Below, one piece after another: positions 25,719 through 34,700 of a stretch of DNA of 64,000 nt. The position numbers and the translations under genes were made by a program. The DNA comes from Roseiflexus castenholzii DSM 13941. Its GTDB lineage: Bacteria; Chloroflexota; Chloroflexia; Chloroflexales; Roseiflexaceae. Position 1 is the first letter of the stretch, and every line of letters starts with the position of its first letter. The notes under the pieces were generated by a model. The model was not told where the DNA came from. It was given only the letters and a program-made list of their open reading frames with translations, and made no database searches. The stretch covers positions 3,286,001-3,350,000 of the forward strand of contig NC_009767.1 of the NCBI RefSeq assembly GCF_000017805.1, read 5' to 3'.

Positions 25719-28700
25719 CTATCTGGCAATCACCGGCATGAAGACGCGGTACGGACCATTGATCTGCAAAGGACCGATAGTGCGCGTGTTGCCGGCGGCA
25801 TCGCGCGCAGTAATGTAGATGCGGTGCGCGCCAGGCACACTCAGCGACGCGACGTAACGCCACTGGTTGCCTTGCAGATCGGCGGCTCCGTTCTCGACCA
25901 GCCCATCGGGACGTTCTACTCGCACCGTGATGCCCGTGACCCCCACTGCGTCGGCGTAGTTTCCGCCGATCACGCTGCTGACGGTTAGCAGCGGGGAAGT
26001 TGGCGGTAGCAACCCGCCGGTCACGGCTGGCGCCACAGTATCAATCACATAAGTGAACTGTTGAGCACTACCGCGATTACCGGCAAGGTCGATTGGCGTC
26101 AGGCGCACGTGCTGTGGGGCCTGCGCCACTCCTTCACGGACGGGCAGGGCGTAACTCCAGTTGTCGTTTTCGTCAACCTCCACCTCTTCGCATTGGAAGC
26201 CACGCCCATCTTGTTGGTCGACGCAGATTTCGACGGCCCGCGCAGACCGGTTGTCTTCCACCCGGCCATCGAGTTGCACAGTGCCGACGCTAACCGATCC
26301 TATTCCCAGGCGCGCAACGCTGGCATCGCTCAGGATAAGCCGGGGCGCATTCGCGTCCACAATGAGCGCGACCGGATCGCTCCAGTCGCTGGTCTGGCCG
26401 CCGGCATCGGTGGCGCGCGCGCGCATTGCCACCGGCGTCCCGTCAGCTGGAGCGCCAATATTCACTGCGCATCGCCACTCGCCATCGTCAGGGGTGAGGT
26501 CGGTGCATGGAGTAATCGTGGGCGTAGCCATTCCCACCCTCACCTCGATCTCAATCTGCGGCACATCCGACTCATCCCACGCTTCGCCGCTCACCGTGAC
26601 ATGACCGGGTTTCACGTAGGCAGACGGGTCGTTAATCACAACATGCACCGGCGGCTCGATATCGACCGGATGGTCAACGAAGAACCAGTCGAGTGCGTCG
26701 TCGAAGCCGGTGGTGTCATCGTGGAAGGAGACATCCACCGTGGCCCATTCTTCGTCTTCGCTGGCGTCGCGTGCAACCTGGCGATCAACCACACCGGTAA
26801 AGGTGACGGTTCCACTACTGTTGGGCGCGATCGTGCCCAGATTGATGAACTGTTCGTAGTAGGGTCCGCCAGAGCCGATAACAAGGTTTCCGCCCGGCAG
26901 CCGTAGCGATCCCCAATTGACAATCCACGCCTGCACGTTGGTCGCCAGCGCTTCACCCACATTTTCGTAGTGGATCGTGTAGGTGATAGTCTGTCCTTCA
27001 AACAACGACGGATGGTAGTTGTCGATTTCAGCCAGTTGCTGGCTATCGACCTGGCTGCTGTCGTCATAGAGCAGTTCCTGGGCATTGATCATCTCGTCGG
27101 TGAAGATCGAGTAGATCGCACCAACCGGCGTGGCCGTGATGCGGAAGCGCACGTCGGCAACGATCTGCCCTTCGCCGGGGCACACGCCAGAACCAAGATT
27201 GGACCACGCGATCGCGTTCGTCAGCGCAATCTGATTGTTGATCGCTTCGCTGCTGCGGCTATTGAGCACACGCGGGCTGGTGAGCGGATTGTTGGCCGGC
27301 ATCACAGACCATATGCGCAGGCTGTCTTCTTCAGTAGCGTAAGCCACAAGACTCACCGGCGTCGTTGCCGGACTCGTGATGTCAAGGGTAGCAAACGGCA
27401 GATAAGCCTCGAACAAATCAGGTTGGGCTGCATCGCTCCACGCCTGCCACGCCCCACTGACCGCGACCCACGCGGCGCCGTTCCAGCGCAACAAACCGAT
27501 GGTCTGCGCGTCGTCTACTCGCAGCAGATAATCGGGCGCAAAGCCGGCGGGCAGGCGCAGATCGGGTTGACCAGACGACATCCCTTGCGTATAGACCGCA
27601 GTCGCGCCGCCAGTCGCGGTATCGAGGTAGAGGTACAGATCCTCGCTCGCGCCCCAGATTGCGCCGCGCCACGCCAACCGCAACGCGCGATCATCCCAGC
27701 CTGCGAAGAGACGTTGCACGTCGCGGGTGGCAGCCAGCTCGCTGGCGCGGCGGGACAACGCACTGTTCTGTCCCACCAGCGCGCAGGGTCCATCGAGCCA
27801 TCCGGTGGCAATTGCTCGTTCCGGCAAAGGGGCGCCGGTTTGAGAGACAGCATCGGGCGTGAGCCGGGTATCGTAGATGATTGGCCCGAAGGTCTGGATG
27901 CGTTGGTTGCCATTGGCATCCTGCTGCACCAGGTGCGCGTACAGGATGCTGCCTTCAGGCGGAGTGGGCAGATCGTGACTGCCGGCGCCCGCCCCATACG
28001 CGGTCAGACCGGCCAGGTTCGGCTCACGGTCAGTACTCCAACCTGCGCGGAAGGTGACCGGACCGGCGTTATCGCTGCCGGCAACCCATTCCATCCGCAA
28101 GCCGACGCCAGCAGTGCGCACGATGGCGCCATTGCTCAGCGTTGCACCCCCGATCAGTCGCAGGGTAGCCGTCTGCGCCGCCGGCGGGCGCACATCGACC
28201 ACCATCGGCTGCGCCGTAGCCGTGATCACTCGCCCGGCGGCATCCATCGCCCGCAGATCCATCGTAAACGACCAGTTATCGAGATCGTTGGCCGGTTGAT
28301 TGAGCGGCGCCCACCAGCGCCCACTCATGCTCGGATCAGGGGTTGCGTCGATCCACGTCGAGCCATCAAACGAGGCTTGCATACGGGTGATCACGCCGGT
28401 ATCGGCGACTTGAATCGGCAGCGCCAGCGTGTCACTCAGGGTGTTGGCAGTGGTCAAGACCGGGGTGGCAAAACCAAGGGCAGTGGGGGGTGCTGTATCG
28501 ACAAAGAGCGTGATCTGGCGCGTGGCGAGGCGACTGCTCTGATCGGTCACCTGCACTTCCAGCGCGTACCGCCCCTCGGCTGGCGGTGTCCACGAGGTCG
28601 AGAACGCGCCGGTCAGATCGCCAGTCCACGTCTGCTCGAAGATCTGCCCGCCATTCACCAATACCCGCACTCGGTTCAAACCAGCATCAGCCCGCACATT

Positions 28701-31700
28701 GCCGGCCACCGTAATCGGATCGAGCGTGGTGAAGACATTGCCGGTCGGTGAAGTGACGAGCAGATCAACCACCGGCGCTGGTGGCGTAACCGGCTGCGGT
28801 GTGCCGTTGCCGGTGCGGCCCAGCGTGTCCTGGGCAGTCGCTGGCGTAGTGTAGGTAATATGCCCATCGACTACATAGGTCACATCGCGCCCATGCAGCA
28901 GCCGCAACTCGTCGCTCAGCCGACGCCACGCCGGAGGCTGGTAGTAGACGAGGGAGTCGTTTTGCTCAAGGATTGTGCCGCCCGGCACAGGGCAATCCAG
29001 CGTGACGCTGGCGAGGTTGATGTCACGGGCCTGGCAGGTAATCGTGGTGCGCGCCAGCGCGCCGCTGCCCTGCTGGGCTACCGTCACCGTCACCTGCGGT
29101 CCGCGCTGATCAACCATACCACGCCAGACGATCACGCCAGCAGGATCGACGGTACGATTGCCCAACGCGTCGGTAGCGCGCATCACCAGCGCGTACATCC
29201 CGTCGAGATTAGGCGGCACGGGCATACTCCACGCACTAGCAGCAGCGCCGGGTGTGGTGAGCGTGACGCTCTCCCAGTTCTGATCCGCTGCTGCGCGCAG
29301 ATGGGTCACTTCGTCGGCGGCGAGCGCGTAACCGTACAGATAGACTTCATCGATCCGTCCGGTGAATCCGCCAAGACGGGCGTCGGCGGCGGGTAGCGCG
29401 CCGACGGCGCATGGTGTGGTCGCCACCGCGACGTTATCACCGTAGACGGTCAACGCTGTGCCGTCATAGGTTGCCGCCACATGCCGCCAGCCCGTGCCGG
29501 TCGGCGTGAACGAGACCGAGCATGCGCCACTATTGCCGCGCAGTTGGGCGCTGCTGGTCGTGAGTTCGACATACCCGGCTTGACCGGCCTGGCCGCGCTC
29601 GAACACCCGCCCAGACCCGTCGAACCACGCTGCCACACTGAAGCTACTCAGATCACCCAGTCGATCGGTCATGGTCAGGGTATGCGAGCTGCTCAGATTG
29701 AGACCCTGCCCCACCCGACCATTTGCCACCACCTGCGGGCAATTCGCGCCGCTGCACGTTGCAATCAACGCGGCATCAACCGCATCGGCAAACGCCTCAC
29801 TCCCCACCGGCTCATCAAACGGCAGCCGCACCGCCGCGCCGGCCAGCGCATCAGCCTGTTCGAGCGGCGCCCACGCCGCTTCGAGCGACTGCACCCCGCT
29901 CGCTACCGAACCGGTATCGGTCACGATGCCGGTCAGGGTGAGCGTGGTAGTTATGCTCTCACCGGGATCAGTCGTTAGCGTGAAGGCAGGCGGCGTTGCG
30001 TCGAGCCTGAGCAGGGTTGGCCGTTCAAGCATCAACACATTCCCGGCCAGATCGGCGGCACGTAGCGTGACCGTATACGCGCCGGTTGGCGGCGTCACCC
30101 GCCCATCAAGCCCGCCGCCGGTGATGAGACGGTAGTTGTGCTGCCACAACCCGCCGGTGGCGGTGACCTCTTGTGATGCGCTCGTCACGGCGCCGGCGCT
30201 GGCTGGCAGCAATTCGATCGTCAGTTGAGCACTACCACTGGCCGCGTCGTTGAGCGTTCCAGCCAGGGGGAAGACCCAGCCGCCGCGGGCATCGAGCGTC
30301 GGGCGGACAGTGCCGACCGGCACATCCGGTGTGAGCGCCAGCGCTGGCGGTGTGCGATCAACCAGGAACGTGACCGGCGCGCTCGGCGCTCCCTGATTGC
30401 CGGCTGCATCGCCAGCACGCACGCGCAGAGTATGCGCACCTTCCGGCAGGCTGCCCACGTCGATGGTGGCTGCCCACGTCGCGCCGGGTGTCACCGCCTG
30501 CCATGGTCCGTTGTTCAGGCTGATCTCAACCTGCTTAAGCGGATTGGCATCGGTAATCACCCCACTCACCACCAGGCCGCTATTCACGTTGGCTGCCGGC
30601 ACGTAGCTGCCATCGACCAGCGAGACGATGCTGGCCACCGGTGGCGTGTTATCGACCACCAACCGCAGCGGGGCAGGCAGGGTGCCACTATCGAGCAAGC
30701 CCGACTCTTCACCGACAATCTGGGCTTGCAATGTGCCAATCTGCGTACCGCCACTGCCACTCAACCCCGCCAGCGCGACCACGCACGGTTGGCCGGTGGC
30801 GCACGCCAGTGCCGCGCTCAAGCCAGATGGCGCGTCGGTGAGCCATGCAAAGCGTTGCGGGCTACCCAACAGGCGGTTTTGACCATCAACAGCCTGATAG
30901 AGAAGATGGGCGCGATTGTCCATCCGCGTGCTGGCAGCCACCACAAAGTGATCGGCGGCGGCAGTCACGGCGAGGTTCGTCAGATCAACGCGACCATCTG
31001 AGAGCAACGGTGCTTCGGCGAGCACAGCCGTACCGTCCAGCAGGCGACCGACGACCGAGCCGTTGCGCAGGTAGACCAACAAGACTCGTCCAAAGGCTGC
31101 ATGATGAGCCAGCGCCGGTTTGGTCTCATCATCAGATGTGGCAGTGACCTGCACCGGAGCGCTCGCGCCGGCATTATCGAGCTGCACCAACCAGATATCG
31201 CGCTGCGATGCCGTTCCTCGTTCGTAGGCGATGACGTAGTTCGCGCCTGCGGCTGCCACCGCCACTGCACTACCGGACTGCGCATTACTGTCGAGCGTGA
31301 GCAGCGAACCGGTCACGGCACCATTCGCGGCGACGCGCTGAGTGCGCACGACGCCATTGTCGAGCCACGCCACCACAAAGCCACTCCCATTGCTCGCCAC
31401 TGCTGGGGCTGTCCCGTTGCCGAGCGTCACCGGCGTTGAGACCACCCCGTCGGCAACGCGGGCTGCGCGGATCGTCCCGCTGCTCTGCCACACCACCAGG
31501 CAGGCGCCGTTCTGGCATGCTACCGCCGGTTGCGTCCCACTCCCTACGTTCACCGGCGCCGGCAGACTTGTAGGCTGGGCAGCGAAGAAGAAGATTTGTC
31601 CACCGCTGGACGTCACCAACGCGTAAGGCGCTGCGGCGCCGGGAGAAGCCGCAGCCGCCGCAGCGCTCACATCGGACCCGGACCGCTCGACAAAAGTCGG

Positions 31701-34700
31701 TTGCACCCAGCGCGCTGTCGGATTGCCGCCCAAACTGTATTGCGTGATCGCATCGAGCACAAACGGACCTTCCGGCGCATCAGCCGGGATGGTCAGATTG
31801 CTCACAAAGCTCTGTTCCTGGCCCGGCAGCAACTCAAACGATTGAGCTGGGAAGCTGGTGCGCGGCGTATTCAGCCAGACCGCACCGCGCAGCGGGCGGC
31901 CATCGGGCGGGAGGTAGCGCAGCGTGACGGTGTAGACCAGCGATTGGCCGGGCCGCACCACAAGATTGTCATCATTGGCGGTGGGGAAGACGCCGATCGG
32001 CGCTTGCGGCGCAGTCAGCTCGGCAGGCGTACTGGCTGGCGCAAATGCCGCCAGCGCCGACAGACCCGGCTGCGCGCTGACTTCGGCGGCCGGCAGGGCA
32101 CGGTTGAAAAGCCGGGCGTGAGCGAGGAGACCCACGAAGCGCTGTGGCGTGTGCTGGCGGTCGCCGAGACGCAGTTCATTCTGCGTCCAATCGACATCGC
32201 TTATCGCACCTGCCCCGTTGTAGGTATGCACGGCAGCGCCGTTGAGGTACGTCGTCACCACGCCACGGTTATACGTCACTGTCACGTGCGTCCACTGATT
32301 GAGCGGCGCAACTGCGCCGGTGTTGATCCATGCCCAGCCAGGATTGGCGTTGGCAAACGCCCACTGAATCGTGCCATCAGGGAAGCGGGCAACTTCATAC
32401 TCGCCTTCGCGGTTGATCAGAATGCCGTTGGCGTTGGCAGTGGGATAGATCCAGACCGCGAAGGTCATTTCATCCGCCAGGCGGAAGCGCTCGTCACTCA
32501 TCACCAGAAATTGATTGCCATCAAAGCGCGTACCGGTGCGCCCGGCTACTGTCACTCCAGCGGCAGGGCAATTCCCTGGCGGACAACCAAACGCAATTCC
32601 GCCGGACGAGTCGGCGAATGTCGCGCTGAGCGGCCAGGCGCCAAGCCGCGAGCGCGCCGCCACCGAACCACCCTGGTTGAGCCAGACCGCATCGGACACG
32701 CCATCGCCGCGCGAGTCGGCAGCCAGCGGGCTGGTGCGGATCAGCACCAGCCGCCCACTCACCGTTACGAACTGGCCGTTCACCTCCAGGACATCGCTCA
32801 GACCATCGCCATCGGTATCGGGTCGGGTCGGGTCGGCGCCCCAGCGCGCCTCAACCGCATCACCGAGTCCATCGCCGTCGGTATCGGCCAGCCGTGGATT
32901 GAAGCGCATTCCTTCGTTGGCGCGTCGCACCTCAAAGGCATCGCCGAGACCATCGCCATCGGCATCCCACGTGCTCTCGTTCGGATCGACTTCACGGCGA
33001 AGGCCATCAAAATCGGCGTCGGGCAACGGCGGGAAGGCAACAGGACCACCCCAATCCATGCGCACAAATTCATCAAGCGTTGCCGGAAAGACGTCGAAGA
33101 CGACACTATCGGCCAGGCGAGTGTTATGGCGCTGCACATCATCATATGCGCCGCACCAGAGGAAGATACAGCGCTTGTATGGCAGATTGAAGGCGGTATT
33201 CATCCAGAGCGCAGTCGAACGATTGATGCCCGCCGGGAAGGAGAAATCGAAGTGGCGCGGATATTCGCCCTGGATCGGCGGCCAGCCGGGTGATACGCTC
33301 AGGTTCTGCTCATGATCAGCCAGCGAAACCGCGCCGGAGACGCGCTGACGGGCCTGCCAGTCGTTCCAGGGGTTGCCAAACCAGCGGTTGCCGATCCGGT
33401 TAGGGTTCCACGCCAGATTCGGGTAGATGGTCGCACTGAAGCGGAGGGTGTTCCACGCGGTCATACCTGCTGCCGGATTGAGCAGACCCAGACTTGTGCC
33501 CCCCACCGTTGGGCGCACGGTCAAGTAGCGCGACTCATCGACGATAAAGCGGGCGATTTGTTGGAAAAACCACGACGAAAAGGTGGTGGCGCGGCCCAGG
33601 ATCACCGAGAGGATCACCGATAGCACCGCATCGATAATGGTAATGACAGCCACAATGATAAAGCCGACCTTGGGAATGAATGCCAGCGCGGTCAGGAACA
33701 CGATCCACGCCACCTGCAAGACCGTTGCAATGATCAGTTGCGCCAGCGCCACACCCGACAACTGATTCGAGACGGCTTCGTAGATCGCTAAACCGATCGT
33801 CGCCACTACCAGCACCCCGCCGACGAAGATCGTGAGCGCCGCTGAAGCAGCCGTAATCTTCTGCAAGCCGAATTTAGCGATTAGGGCAAGGTCAATGCCA
33901 TTTTTCACAATCGTCGCCACCGACGAAGTAACGTGCGCCACCAGTTCCATGCCGCCGGTCAGCAACCAGCGGTTCAGTTCGGGCGAGAACTGGCCGAGAT
34001 GGGCCGTCGCCGCCAGGATCAAACCGGTCACCAACGCAGCGACGATAGCGCCTTGAATTGCATTCTGGGCATTGGCTTTGAAACTGGTCATGAATTTGCT
34101 CGAGACCGCCCACGCCGCAGCCGCGCCCCGCACCGAGGAGATACCCAACGACTTTACGATACCGCCGATCATCTTCAGCACCGAATTGGTGTCTGACCCT
34201 TGCGCCGGACCGAGCGCCGCGATCGCGTGCTTGAGCGCGCCGGCTCCCTGGGCGGCCAGCGCGGTGTTGATCTGCGCCAGTGACGCATCGGGGCTGGCAA
34301 AGCCAACCATCGGGCGCTGCTCGCCATTGGCGACCAGCGCCATCACACCCTGGATCAGCACCGCAAGATAGTTGCGCAACAGCACAAGCTGGCCCTCGCG
34401 CGTCTCTTCATCGGCGCTGGCCTGCCCGCGATGGCGATCAACAAAGCGCTGCACCGTCTGCTCCGGCGACAGCACCCGCCAATCGCCACCGGTAAACTCA
34501 TAGCCAGTCATACTCAGGTAATTGGCAGTCTGCACCAACACCGCATTCTGGCCCCCGGCAGCCAGATTCATGGTCAAGACCGTATCTGACCACACGGCAT
34601 TGCTGCCCAAACTGTCAAAGTTGAGGGCGCGGAACGTCTCGCTGCGCAGGTGAAGGATCAAGGGCTGGTCGCTAGCCGGTATCTGCGCGAGTAGACCGCG

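Noticed and set aside
26970..33293. Two plus-strand frames of about 590 codons inside the giant gene
   Set aside because: They are antisense shadows in GC-rich DNA and lack start signals and domains.
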